64,000 bases of DNA from Microbacterium invictum (GTDB lineage Bacteria; Actinomycetota; Actinomycetes; Actinomycetales; Microbacteriaceae), in assembly GCF_034421375.1 (NCBI RefSeq), contig NZ_CP139779.1:2790001-2854000 (forward strand). Direction: 5' to 3'. Shown in pieces: positions 43,507 through 53,200 of this stretch; within the stretch, counting starts at the first letter, position 1; every line of letters begins with the position of its first letter. A program made the translations under genes and the position numbers. The notes beneath the pieces are model-generated. The model ran no database searches and was not told the origin of the DNA. It saw only the letters and a program-made list of their open reading frames with translations.

Positions 43507-45410
43507 CGCTGTACGGTCTCCAGCTGCCTCACGGCGGGAACGTCCGGGATCTTCGACCGCACCGCCTCGATCTGCGCGATCTGCATCTGCAGCTGCTTCA
43601 CCCGCTGGTCCTGGTTCGCTGAGAACGACCCGGCAGCCTGCTTGGCAGCGAGAACGGCTTCGGAAAGCGAACGGTGGAGCTCATCGGCGATGCTGCCGAA
43701 GTGATCACGGGCTGCGCGCTGCACCATGCGAAGTCGGTCTTTGAGCTGCTTGGAGACCTGGAAGATCACCTCGTCGATGTGCCTTCGGACGATGTTCTTC
43801 GCCTCGAAACGGCGCCTCGACAGGCGGTTTCCCATGTCTTCGCGATACGCGCGACGTCCCACCAACACACCCGCGAGGAGGGAGAGCGGGTTGATCAAGG
43901 AAAGTCCGATGAGGCTGGTCGCGAGCCCGACCATGAGCACCCCGCCGTAGGATCCGCGGACGCCGATGAAGATCTTCTCACCTGCCCCGAGGGTGCCCGC
44001 ATCCAGATGGGAGATCTGGTCGATCGGATCGAGCACGCCCGAGGTATCGGCCACGTAGACGACGGGAATCTCGGTCTCGCCCTCCTGGAACAGATCCGCG
44101 ACCTCCTCGCAGAGCCAGCGTGAGCGCTCGTCCGTCCAGACGAAGGTCTCGGACACGGCGGCCGAGATGCGCTGGTCGAGCCAGTCCGTCATCTGCTCCC
44201 AGATGGGGCCGGGGTCACCCTCGTCGATGGCGTTCTCGGCCTCGCGCTGCACTCGGCGGAGACGGTCGCGTAAGTCGTGCTCCATGTCGGAGATGAGGTC
44301 GGCGACGCCATCGTTCAGAGCCGTCTGCCATTTCGACGAGCGACCGCGGAACTCCTCGGTGCGGGCTTTGGCGTCTTCGAGTTGCGCGATCATGCGCGGG
44401 GTGTCTTCGGGGTGCAGAATCGCGTTCAACTCGCTCGTGAGCGACATCTGCAGCTGATCGACGACCGACACCAGGTCGTGCACCGCGGAGCGTGCCTGGA
44501 TGTCTTCAGCGCGGCCGAGGACGTCACGACGCAGGTGCGAGACGAGGGCGGGGAATCCGGATTCGTCGTTCAGTTCCCGGTCCTGCAGCTGCGCGGCCAT
44601 GAGGCGCAGATCGCTCGACACGGAGAAGACCGGCACCTCGCCGACGTCCCCGAGGTGGCCGCGGTCGATCTGCTCGATCTCGCGCCAGTGGGGATAGAGG
44701 TCGGTCTTGGCGATGACGGCGGCGACGTTCGGAGATACGCGCATGGCGTGGCGGAGGAACTGCACCTCGGGTTCGGTGTACTCCTGCGACGCATCGGACA
44801 CCAGGAGCACGGCGTGCGCACTCGAGAGAGCTGCGAGCGTGGCAAGGGCGTTCGTAGAATCGAGACCGCCCACACCGGGCGAGTCGACCAGGCGGAGCCC
44901 GCCCTTGAGGAGCTCACGCGGGAGCGCGACCTCGGCGCCGAGGATGTGCTGCTCGTTCTGGGGGTTGCCCTTCTCGGACACATAGTCGGCGAGCTTCTCC
45001 AGGGGAACCTCGAGTCGCTCGACGACCCCCGGCTCACCCTCCTTCTGGGTGACGACCCAGGCCCCCGGGGTTTCGGAGTAGCCGACCGCGGTCGGGACGC
45101 TCGTGGCGACGTCGTCGTCGACCGGGCACACCGGGGCGTTGACGAGGGCATTGATGAGCTTGCTCTTGCCCTTCTTGAACTCGCCGACCACGATGACGCG
45201 GACGTTCGGGTCCTCCAGACGGTCGCGCGTGTGGTGGAGTCGGTCGGCGAGGTCACCGCGGCCCGCCGACTCGGCGAGCGTGCCGATGTTGTCCACCAGG
45301 GTGACCAGCGTCTTGCCGGTCTCACTCTGGCTCAAAGCTGGGAGCGTCACCTCCTGGCTCTGCGGGCCCTGTCCGCTCACAACACCGGTGTTGTTCGTCT
45401 TGTCCCCCAC
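43503..45410 (-). CDS. Dynamin-like GTPase, IniA-like
   Basis: A 635-residue bacterial dynamin-like protein. G1 is GEFKKGKS (76-83), G3 DSPG (176-179) and G4 AKTD (234-237). Long helical stalk regions surround a hydrophobic segment near 489-515 (MVGLATSLIGLSLINPLSLLAG) that could be the membrane paddle, as in mycobacterial IniA, which mediates membrane fusion or fission. I chose GTG 45410 because AGGGGG lies 4 nt upstream; GTG 45437 and ATG 45431 give a slightly longer N-terminus without a ribosome-binding site. Coupled to the IniC-like gene. Confidence 0.88.
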   Translation of the reverse strand: MGDKTNNTGVVSGQGPQSQEVTLPALSQSETGKTLVTLVDNIGTLAESAGRGDLADRLHHTRDRLEDPNVRVIVVGEFKKGKSKLINALVNAPVCPVDDDVATSVPTAVGYSETPGAWVVTQKEGEPGVVERLEVPLEKLADYVSEKGNPQNEQHILGAEVALPRELLKGGLRLVDSPGVGGLDSTNALATLAALSSAHAVLLVSDASQEYTEPEVQFLRHAMRVSPNVAAVIAKTDLYPHWREIEQIDRGHLGDVGEVPVFSVSSDLRLMAAQLQDRELNDESGFPALVSHLRRDVLGRAEDIQARSAVHDLVSVVDQLQMSLTSELNAILHPEDTPRMIAQLEDAKARTEEFRGRSSKWQTALNDGVADLISDMEHDLRDRLRRVQREAENAIDEGDPGPIWEQMTDWLDQRISAAVSETFVWTDERSRWLCEEVADLFQEGETEIPVVYVADTSGVLDPIDQISHLDAGTLGAGEKIFIGVRGSYGGVLMVGLATSLIGLSLINPLSLLAGVLVGRRAYREDMGNRLSRRRFEAKNIVRRHIDEVIFQVSKQLKDRLRMVQRAARDHFGSIADELHRSLSEAVLAAKQAAGSFSANQDQRVKQLQMQIAQIEAVRSKIPDVPAVRQLETVQR

Positions 45411-45496
45411 GCATCCCCCTTGGTCGTGCATCCCCACTCACACGGTACGCCAATCTCTGCCGTGCGAGAACCGTCGCCCCCCGGGCGGTAAACGCG

Positions 45497-45534
45497 CCTT
45501 GCCCGGCCACTCCCCAAGGGGTGGCCGGGCAAGG
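45497..45534 (-). terminator. Terminator hairpin between the acidic protein gene and the IniA-like gene
   Basis: CCTTGCCCGGCCAC and GTGGCCGGGCAAGG form a 14-bp stem, extended by CCC/GGG after a bulged T. It lies 28 bp after the minus-strand stop at 45563, so the acidic gene and the GTPase pair are probably separate transcripts. Confidence 0.75.
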
Positions 45535-45562
45535 TGTGTTAGGTCAGTGAGCTGGTGTCAGA

Positions 45563-46525
45563 TCACAGGTCGATGTCGTCGGCGACGACGCTGTCCTCGG
45601 TGAACAGGTTGCCGCTGTTCGACCAGTCAACGTCGGTGTCGATCTCGGTGTACTCGTACTCGTTGAAGGCGTCCTCGACGTCGACGTCCACGATGGTGTT
45701 GGTGGAGTCGTCGTTGAAGGAGTCGTCGATGTCGAGCTCCCAGTCGTAGTCCTCGTTGACCGAGTTGTCCTGGAAGGAGTCGCTGATCGACACGTCGTTC
45801 CACGTGTTGCCGGTGTAGATGTCGCCGATCGAGATCTCGGTGACCGAGTTGTCGACGGTCGCGTCGTCGCCGGCAGCGGTGGACTGGTCACCCGAGGCCA
45901 CGACGGCCTCCTGGCCGAAGAACTGGTTGACGTCGCCACCGGCGTTGATGGCCTGGTTCGCCGACTGGTCGACGACCGTGGTGCGGTTGTCGATGGCGAA
46001 GGTGCCACCGGCAGCAGCGGCCGCGGCGCCACCGGCACCGGCGCCGTGGAAGGCGTAGTCGTTGCCGACGTTGGTGTTGTACTGGCGCACACCGACCGTG
46101 ATCGACTCGTCCGTCAGGGTGTAGTCGTTGTAAGAGTCGGTGTTGCCCGAGTCTTCCCAGCTGTTGTTGGAGTCGTTGACCGAGTTGTCGGAGTTGTCCG
46201 AGTTGTCCGAGTTGTCCGAGTTGTCGGAGTTGTCGGAGTTGTCCGAGTTGTCGGAAGCGTCGATGTCGACGTCAACGTCGACGTCCGTCTCGTTGAACGA
46301 GTCGCTCGCGGTGTTGCCCGAGTCGTCGATGTCGACGGCGGTGTTGCCCGAGTCGTTCGTGGAGTTGTCGGAGTTGTCGGAGTTGTCCGAGTTGTCCTCG
46401 TTGCCGGAGCCGATGGCGACGTTGTTGTCCGAAAGGACCTCGTTGCCGACGGTGCCGATGTTGTTGTCGTCGTTTCCGAACACGTTGTCGTCATCTGCGA
46501 TGACGTTGTCCTCGATGTTAGGCAT
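45563..46525 (-). CDS. Asn/Asp/Ser-repeat acidic protein sharing a block with the IniB-domain protein
   Basis: A 320-residue, extremely acidic protein. Residues 1-150 are low complexity, with DNS triplets (residues about 43-55 and 92-116) and DSGNT motifs. A Gly/Ala patch (160-175) follows. Residues 177-275 are clearly homologous to residues 92-207 of the protein at 40066-40779 (IDNRTTVVDQSANQ, GQEAVVASGDQSTAAGDD, DSFNDDSTN). The IniB N-terminal domain is absent. I prefer ATG 46525 (AAAGGGATGG just upstream); ATG 46567 is possible. No signal peptide. It may form a repetitive beta structure; the function is unknown. Confidence 0.78.
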   Translation of the reverse strand: MPNIEDNVIADDDNVFGNDDNNIGTVGNEVLSDNNVAIGSGNEDNSDNSDNSDNSTNDSGNTAVDIDDSGNTASDSFNETDVDVDVDIDASDNSDNSDNSDNSDNSDNSDNSDNSVNDSNNSWEDSGNTDSYNDYTLTDESITVGVRQYNTNVGNDYAFHGAGAGGAAAAAAGGTFAIDNRTTVVDQSANQAINAGGDVNQFFGQEAVVASGDQSTAAGDDATVDNSVTEISIGDIYTGNTWNDVSISDSFQDNSVNEDYDWELDIDDSFNDDSTNTIVDVDVEDAFNEYEYTEIDTDVDWSNSGNLFTEDSVVADDIDL

Positions 46526-46620
46526 GTGCCCATCCCTTTCGCTGGAAGCCTTGTGGCGTTGCTCCATCAGTGTCAGCCTCAGGTGCCATCCCCGGCATCC
46601 GGGATGACCCCGGAGCCTTT

Positions 46621-46637
46621 CGGGTTTCCCCTAGGGG
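46621..46637 (-). promoter_or_regulatory. Candidate regulator site upstream of the acidic protein gene
   Basis: On the minus strand GGGGAAACCCG (46621-46631) ends 95 nt before ATG 46525. It overlaps the perfect palindrome CCCCTAGGGG (46628-46637). It resembles GGGGGAACCCCG at 39958-39969 in both sequence and distance to the start codon. Confidence 0.5.
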
Positions 46638-46701
46638 TCCGGTGGGGGGTTTCGGGGTTCGGGGTCGATGAGGGGTCCGGGGTGCCGCGTACCTCCCCGC
46701 C

Positions 46702-46707
46702 TAGGCT
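46702..46707 (+). promoter_or_regulatory. Candidate -10 box for a leaderless transcript (methyltransferase)
   Basis: TAGGCT ends 6 nt before GTG 46714. Confidence 0.45.
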
Positions 46708-46713
46708 TGCCGG

Positions 46714-47925
46714 GTGGATACCGCCGAACTCGCCGCGCTCCTGACCCCCGCGGGACTGCGGCTCCTCGACGAGCTGCCCCCCGTGAAGACCGCGGCCGAT
46801 GTCGCCGCCACCGTGTCGCGGCTCCGAAAAGCCGGCCACTCCCCCGACCTGGTGTCGGCGGTCGTGGGCCAGGCGCGCCTGCGCGACCGCGCGACGGCGA
46901 AGTTCGACGACTTCGCGCGGGGCATGCTCTTCACCCGCGCGGGACTCGAGCAGGCCACACGCCTGTCGGTCGCCGCGCACCACGCGCACCGATTCCGCGT
47001 GGCCGGCATGACCTCTGTCGCCGACCTCGGCTGTGGGATCGGCGGCGATGCGATGGGGTTCGCCGCTCTGGGCCTCCGGGTCACCGCGGTCGACGCCGAC
47101 GAGGTCACCGCCGCCATCGCCGCCTACAACCTCGCCACCTTCGGCGACCTGGTGAGGGTGCGTCATGCGACCGCGGAGGACGCGGCATCCGATCTCCCTG
47201 CCCTGGGAAGCCCGGATGCCTTCTGGCTCGACCCCGCACGCCGCACCGCCGGACACGGAGACACGACGCGCACGTCCGCCGGAGAGTGGTCGCCCCCGCT
47301 CGACTGGGTCTTCGCGCTCGCCTCCCGCCACCCCGCCGGCGTGAAGCTCGGGCCGGGGATGGATCGCGACCTCATCCCCGACGACGTCGAAGCGCAGTGG
47401 GTGAGCGCCGACGGGTCGACGATCGAGCTCGTGCTCTGGTCGGGCGCGCTCGCGCGAGAGGGGGTGCGGCGGGCGGCGCTTGTGCTCCGCGGCACCTCGG
47501 CGGTCGAGCTCACGGCGCCCGCCGATGCCCCCGACGAGCCGGTGCGGCCCCTCGGCGCGTTCATCCACGAGCCCGACGGCGCCGTCATCCGTGCCCGTCT
47601 CATCGGCGAGGTGGCGCGCGCGCTCGGCGCCGGCATGCTCGCCGACCGCGTCGCCTACCTCACGTCCGACGCGGGGCTGACCAGTCCGTTCGCCCAGACG
47701 TTCCGCGTGCGCGAGACGCTCCCCACCGACATCCGCAAGCTCGGCGCCGCCCTGCGCGAGCGCGGGATCGGGCGCCTCGAGATCAAGAAGAGGGGGGTGG
47801 ATGTCGATCCCGCGACGCTCCGCACGAAGCTGAAGCTTCGAGGGGACGGCGAGGCGACCCTCATCCTCACTCGCGCTGCCGGCGCCCGCGTCGCGATCCT
47901 CGCCGATCGGGTGCCTGCGGGCTGA
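46714..47925 (+). CDS. THUMP-like class I SAM-dependent methyltransferase
   Basis: A 403-residue protein. The SAM-binding motif I is VADLGCGIGGDAMGF (around residues 106-120), followed by VTAVDADEV. An N-terminal helical region precedes the catalytic fold, and a C-terminal THUMP-like extension (LGAALRERGIGRLEIKKRGVDVDPATLRTKLKL) suggests RNA binding. The family is uncharacterised; an RNA base may be the substrate. It starts with GTG, with TAGGCT 6 nt upstream. Single gene, convergent with the DUF4190 gene. Confidence 0.85.
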   Translation: MDTAELAALLTPAGLRLLDELPPVKTAADVAATVSRLRKAGHSPDLVSAVVGQARLRDRATAKFDDFARGMLFTRAGLEQATRLSVAAHHAHRFRVAGMTSVADLGCGIGGDAMGFAALGLRVTAVDADEVTAAIAAYNLATFGDLVRVRHATAEDAASDLPALGSPDAFWLDPARRTAGHGDTTRTSAGEWSPPLDWVFALASRHPAGVKLGPGMDRDLIPDDVEAQWVSADGSTIELVLWSGALAREGVRRAALVLRGTSAVELTAPADAPDEPVRPLGAFIHEPDGAVIRARLIGEVARALGAGMLADRVAYLTSDAGLTSPFAQTFRVRETLPTDIRKLGAALRERGIGRLEIKKRGVDVDPATLRTKLKLRGDGEATLILTRAAGARVAILADRVPAG

Positions 47926-47940
47926 CCCCGGGCCGCTGAG

Positions 47941-48386
47941 TCAGGCGAAGATCTCGGCCTGGGTCGCCGCGAACCACAGCCATCCCGCGCTGTAGACGAG
48001 CGAGAGGATGCCGAGCGCGATCGCCCACCCGGCCATGCGGCGGCTCTCGAGAGGGCGGAAGAGGGCCACGATCCCCGTCACCACGCCGACGAGCCCGAGC
48101 AGGAATCCCCACCCGACGAAGAGTGAGACGACGAGTCCGACGATCGAGAAGAACAGCGCCCACGCGGCGAGCGCCGCGCGCGGCGGCGGGTCTTCGCGGG
48201 GCGCCCACATCACGAGCGGCTCGGGATCGGGGCTCGGACCCGTCGCCGTCACCGCGACGTCGACCGGGGCGGTCGGCGGGCGGTGGAATCCGCCCCGGTG
48301 ATGGCCGGGGAGCACCGACTCCTCCCCCACGGGCGCGACATCATCCGTGGGGGGCTCGATGCGCGGCCCGCCGCCCTCGGGTGTCG

Positions 48387-48390
<4 letters not shown>
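47941..48390 (-). CDS. DUF4190-type membrane protein
   Basis: A 149-residue protein with a Pro-rich soluble N-terminus of about 70 residues and three hydrophobic segments in the C-terminal half ([31 protein letters not shown], then [15 protein letters not shown]), as in DUF4190. The function is unknown. Its ATG overlaps the tsaD stop (ATGA), so it is co-translated with the t6A genes. Confidence 0.75.
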
Positions 48391-49447
<1,057 letters not shown>

Positions 49448-49451
<4 letters not shown>

Positions 49452-49915
49452 GCCGTGCCCCCTTCGTGGGCGTCGAGCCGCCGACGCATCACGATGGCGT
49501 CGACCCCCTCGCCCGGGTAGTAGTTGGGCCGGCGGCCGATCGCCTCGAACCCCTCCGAGGCGTACAGGCGCTGCGCGGGGGTGTTGTCGGCGCGTACGTC
49601 GAGAAAGACCTCGCTCACCCCACGGCGGCGGGCCTCGTCGAGAAGGGCCCGGAAGATCTCGCGCCCGAGCCCGCGCCCGCGCACCGTCTCGTCGAGTGCG
49701 ATCGTCTGCACGTCGGCATCCCTCGATCCCGCCGGGGCGCGGAGCCCCGCGTAGCCGACCAGGCGCCCATCCTCCTCGGTGACGACGTACCAGGTGTGGG
49801 GGGAGGCGAGCTCGGCGCGCATGACGTCGTCCGACCAGGCGTCGCCGCCAAAGGCGGCGCGCTCGAGCACCATGATCGCGCCGAGGTCGTCGACGCCTGC
49901 GGGGCGGAGGGTCAT
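49448..49915 (-). CDS. rimI: Ribosomal protein S18 alanine N-acetyltransferase-like GNAT
   Basis: A 155-residue GNAT acetyltransferase with the acetyl-CoA-binding motif [11 protein letters not shown] and the C-terminal [20 protein letters not shown] typical of RimI. It acetylates the N-terminal Ala of ribosomal protein S18. The position between tsaB and tsaD, overlapping both by 4 bp, is the usual one for rimI in actinobacteria and supports the name. Confidence 0.9.
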
Positions 49916-50550
49916 GCGGTCACCCGCTTCGGCGCGCCGGGCAGGGTCACGTCGGGCGAGCGCAGGTAGAGGGGCTCGGATGTCGCCAGGGTGCGCCCCG
50001 CCGCCAGAGCCCGGGATGCCGCGAGCGCGACCATCGCTGCGGGAACGGCGGCCACGTCGCGACGCGTCGCGCCGAGCGCGGTGAGGCGGCCGTCGAGCTC
50101 GTCGCGGGGGGCCAGCGAGGGTCCGGCGGCGCGGATCGGCAGGCCGTCGTCATCCGTCCCCTCGAAGACCGAGTAGGCGAACTCCCGGCGACGGGCGTCG
50201 GTGACCACGGCGAACGGTCCGGTCTCGTCCGGCCCGGCGACCGCATCGGCCAGCATCAGCCCGAGGGCGGCGGCGTCGTGGCTCGGCACCGGGACCAGCG
50301 GGATGCCGCGACCGAGCGCGAACGCGCGGGCGGCGGCGACGCCGACGCGCAGCCCCGTGAAGGGCCCCGGGCCCATGCCGACGGCGACGTGCGTGATCGG
50401 CTCTCCTCCGGCGAGCACCTGCTCGAGCAGGCCGCCGATCGCCTCGGCGTGCCCGAGCGGATTCGGGCTGTCGGCGACGGCGACCACGACGCCATCGGAT
50501 TCGATCACCGCGACCGCGGTTCCGAGGGACGTGTCGATGCCGAGGATCAC
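49912..50550 (-). CDS. tsaB: tRNA threonylcarbamoyladenosine biosynthesis protein TsaB
   Basis: A 212-residue actin-like-fold protein that pairs with TsaD. The N-terminal phosphate-loop [16 protein letters not shown] and the region [24 protein letters not shown] are the TsaB landmarks. The GTG start at 50550 has TACCCT 6 nt upstream. First gene of tsaB-rimI-tsaD-DUF4190. Its usual upstream neighbour tsaE lies about 1 kb away, beyond a repeat block and an opposite-strand gene. Confidence 0.95.
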   Translation of the reverse strand: MILGIDTSLGTAVAVIESDGVVVAVADSPNPLGHAEAIGGLLEQVLAGGEPITHVAVGMGPGPFTGLRVGVAAARAFALGRGIPLVPVPSHDAAALGLMLADAVAGPDETGPFAVVTDARRREFAYSVFEGTDDDGLPIRAAGPSLAPRDELDGRLTALGATRRDVAAVPAAMVALAASRALAAGRTLATSEPLYLRSPDVTLPGAPKRVTA

Positions 50551-50556
50551 CCTTCC

Positions 50557-50562
50557 AGGGTA
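50557..50562 (-). promoter_or_regulatory. Candidate -10 box for a leaderless transcript (tsaB operon)
   Basis: TACCCT on the minus strand, 6 nt before GTG 50550. Confidence 0.45.
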
Positions 50563-50653
50563 GTCGCGCAGACGATGGCGCCCGCGGGGGCGGCGCGCTA
50601 CGGTGTGGGCAGCACCGGTTCATCGAACTGCGCGATCTGCGAAGGAGGCCGCC

Positions 50654-51034
50654 ATGGCCGCGTCTCGTCCCGTCGGCGTCACGATCGTTGCGGTCCTGGC
50701 ATGGATCTCGGGGTTCTTCAACATCCTCGGCGGCGCGCTGATCCTCATCGGCGGGGCGCTGGGTCAGGGGCCGCTGCTGCACCTCGTGCTGATCGCGATC
50801 CTGACGATCCTGCTGGGGGTCATCGTCATCGCGGTGAGCCTCGGCCTCCTGCGGGGGAGCCCCGGAGCGCGCCTCGTCGTGACGATCGTGTTCGTGCTGA
50901 ACATCGTCAGCGCCGTGCTGCTCATCGTCGGCGGCGCCGAGACGTTCTGGACCGGATTCTTCTCCGCCCTCCCGGCGATCATCGGCCTCATCCTGCTCTA
51001 CACCCGCCGCGCGAACGCGTTCTTCGGCAGCTGA
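50654..51034 (+). CDS. Small four-helix membrane protein
   Basis: A 126-residue membrane protein with four hydrophobic segments filling most of its length (VGVTIVAVLAWISGFFNILGG, LVLIAILTILLGVIVIAVSL, LVVTIVFVLNIVSAVLLIVGG, ALPAIIGLILLYT). I do not recognise a named family. ATG 50654 has GGAGG 5 nt upstream. It lies on the opposite strand between tsaE and tsaB, where these genes are normally adjacent, and is followed by a triplicated repeat. Confidence 0.75.
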   Translation: MAASRPVGVTIVAVLAWISGFFNILGGALILIGGALGQGPLLHLVLIAILTILLGVIVIAVSLGLLRGSPGARLVVTIVFVLNIVSAVLLIVGGAETFWTGFFSALPAIIGLILLYTRRANAFFGS

Positions 51035-51070
51035 GGCGCACGGGCGCGGCGGGGCGGCCCGGCCTTCGCG

Positions 51071-51471
51071 CCAACCTCGGCGATCTCCCCTGACACGGTC
51101 CCGTGCGCGGCATCCCCCCGAGGATGCGAAGATCTCCGCGGCACCGAGGACGGATGCGACCGCGCAGCGTCGGACGCGCGCGGCCGCCGCGGGTCACACC
51201 CGCGCGGCCTCGGCCTCGCTCCAACCTCGGCGATCTCCCCTGACACGGTCCCGTGCGCGGCATCCCCCCGAGGATGCGAAGATCTCCGCGGCACGGTGGA
51301 CGGATGCGACCGCGGCGCCGCCCGAACGCGATCGGCCGCCGCGCAGGGGTCACGCGGCGGGGCCCGGCCTTCCCGCCAACCTCGGCAATCTCCCCCCGCA
51401 CGGTCGCATGCGCGGCATCCCCCCGAGATTGGGAAGATCTCCGCGGCACGGAGGACGGATGCGACCGCGGC
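51071..51471. repeat. Three direct copies of a repeat of about 93 bp
   Basis: Copies start at 51071, 51221 and 51376 (periods 150 and 155 bp). Each begins CCAACCTCGG, contains CGGCATCCCCCCGAG and GAAGATCTCCGCGGCAC, and ends GGACGGATGCGACCGCG. Copies 1 and 2 are nearly identical; copy 3 has diverged. The interval 51035-51575 holds this block and a GC-rich remainder, with no gene that I can support. Confidence 0.8.
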
Positions 51472-51575
51472 GCCGGAACGCAAGCGGCCGCCGCCCCGCG
51501 CACCGCGCCCGCAGGGCCACGCCCGCGCGGCCACGCGCGCGCCAGGCCACCCCCCGCGGGGTCACGCCCGCGCGG

Positions 51576-52079
51576 TCAGGGCCGCCGCGTGATCGTGACG
51601 ACGCGGGGGGCTTCGGCGTCGAGCTCTTCCTGCACCCTCGACGGACCGCCGCACATCGTGTCGGCGCCGCGACCGCCGAGCTCGCGATCGAGCTCGACCT
51701 CCCACCACGCGTCGCGCAGGCCGTCGACCATGTCCCGGCCCCACTCCACGACGATCACCGAGCGCTCGACGTCCAGATCGAGATCGTCCAGCTCCAGCGC
51801 CGAGCCGAGCCGGTAGGCGTCGACGTGCACGAGCGGGGCGCCGCCCACGAGCGAGGGATGCGTCCGCGCCAGGACGAACGTCGGGCTCTGCACCGGCCCG
51901 CGCACGCCGAGACCTCGGCCGATCCCCCGGGTGAGCGTGGTCTTCCCGGCTCCGAGCTCACCGGTGAGCACGACGAGGTCGCCGGGGCGCAGCATCCGCC
52001 CCATCTCTTCGCCGAGCGCCTCCATCTCGGCCGACGAGGCGACCTCACGCCGGCCGACGAGGGGGTCGAGTCCTGTCAT
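51576..52079 (-). CDS. tsaE: tRNA threonylcarbamoyladenosine biosynthesis ATPase TsaE
   Basis: A 167-residue P-loop protein that drives turnover of the TsaBD complex. Walker A GELGAGKT is at residues 40-47, then SPTFVLAR and the VHVDAYRLG motif, and VIVVEWGRDM. The ATG overlaps the alr stop (ATGA). It ends next to the repeat block that separates it from tsaB. Confidence 0.93.
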   Translation of the reverse strand: MTGLDPLVGRREVASSAEMEALGEEMGRMLRPGDLVVLTGELGAGKTTLTRGIGRGLGVRGPVQSPTFVLARTHPSLVGGAPLVHVDAYRLGSALELDDLDLDVERSVIVVEWGRDMVDGLRDAWWEVELDRELGGRGADTMCGGPSRVQEELDAEAPRVVTITRRP

Positions 52080-53200
52080 CCGTCCACCTGCCGGCGCGGT
52101 ACGCGCGCACCGATGCGCGTGACGATCTCGTAGTTGATGGTGCCGGCGGCAGCGGCCCACTCGTCGGCGGCGGGTGCGCCGAGGGTCGGGTCGCCGAAGA
52201 GCACGACCTCGTCCCCGATCGCGACGGGGGCGTCGCCGACGTCGACGACGAACTGGTCCATCGCGATGCGTCCCGCCACCGCGAACCGGCGGCCGCCGAT
52301 CGTCACGGGCCCGACCCCCGACGCCTGTCGCGGCACGCCGTCGGCGTACCCGAGGGGCACGAGGGCGAGGGTCGCCTCGCGGGGAGTGCGGTAGTCGTAG
52401 CCGTACGACACGCCGGTGTCGGCGGGCACGCGGCGGACATTGGCGACCGTGGCCCGGAGGGTCATGGCGGGGCGGAGGCCCAGCTCGGCCGATCCGCGGT
52501 CGGCGAAGGGCGACAGCCCGTAGATGCCGATGCCGATGCGCACGCAGTTCATGCGTGTCTCGGGGAGCGCGATGGCCGCGTGGGTGGCCGCCAGATGACG
52601 AAGCGGCGGGGCAAGACCCACGGATGCCGCGGCACCGAGCGCCTCGTCGAATCGCCCGAGCGCGGCGCGGTCGTCGTCGGACGAGGCATTGGACAGGTGG
52701 CTGAAGATGCCGATGACCCGCAGCTTGCCGATGCGCTCGAGGCGCGCGGCCTCGGCGAAGGCGATGCGGGCGTCACTTGGGGTGAGGCCGTTGCGCGACA
52801 GCCCCGTGTCGACCTTCAGGTGCACCGCGACCGAGCGCTCGCCCGACGCGGCGGCGGCCGCGGCCTGGAGCTGGTCGAGGGTGGAGATGCCGAGCTCGAT
52901 GCCGTGCGCCGCCGCTTCGGCGAACGAGGCGCCGGGCGCGTGGAGCCACGCCAGGATCGGGGCGCGGATGCCTGCGCGGCGGAGGGCGAGGGCCTCGGTC
53001 AAGTCGGCGACGCCGAGCCGGGTCGCACCGCCGTCGAGCGCCGCGGTGGCGGCGCGGACCGCGCCGTGCCCGTACCCGTCCGCCTTGACCACGGCGATGA
53101 CCTCCGAGCCGGTGAGGCGGCGGAAGTGGCGGACGTTGTCGGCGATCGCGCCGACGTCGATGACGGCCTCGCGCATGGCGCCGGCGGGGAGCCTGGTCAT
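52076..53200 (-). CDS. alr: Alanine racemase
   Basis: A 374-residue fold-type III PLP enzyme that makes D-alanine for peptidoglycan. The PLP lysine is Lys39 in VIAVVKADGYGHG. The catalytic Tyr is in the VSYGYDYRTP region of the C-terminal beta-domain, and RIAMDQFVVDVG is a family landmark. ATG 53200 overlaps the acpS stop, and the stop overlaps tsaE (both ATGA). The acpS-alr-tsaE order is common in actinobacteria. Confidence 0.96.
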   Translation of the reverse strand: MTRLPAGAMREAVIDVGAIADNVRHFRRLTGSEVIAVVKADGYGHGAVRAATAALDGGATRLGVADLTEALALRRAGIRAPILAWLHAPGASFAEAAAHGIELGISTLDQLQAAAAAASGERSVAVHLKVDTGLSRNGLTPSDARIAFAEAARLERIGKLRVIGIFSHLSNASSDDDRAALGRFDEALGAAASVGLAPPLRHLAATHAAIALPETRMNCVRIGIGIYGLSPFADRGSAELGLRPAMTLRATVANVRRVPADTGVSYGYDYRTPREATLALVPLGYADGVPRQASGVGPVTIGGRRFAVAGRIAMDQFVVDVGDAPVAIGDEVVLFGDPTLGAPAADEWAAAAGTINYEIVTRIGARVPRRQVDG

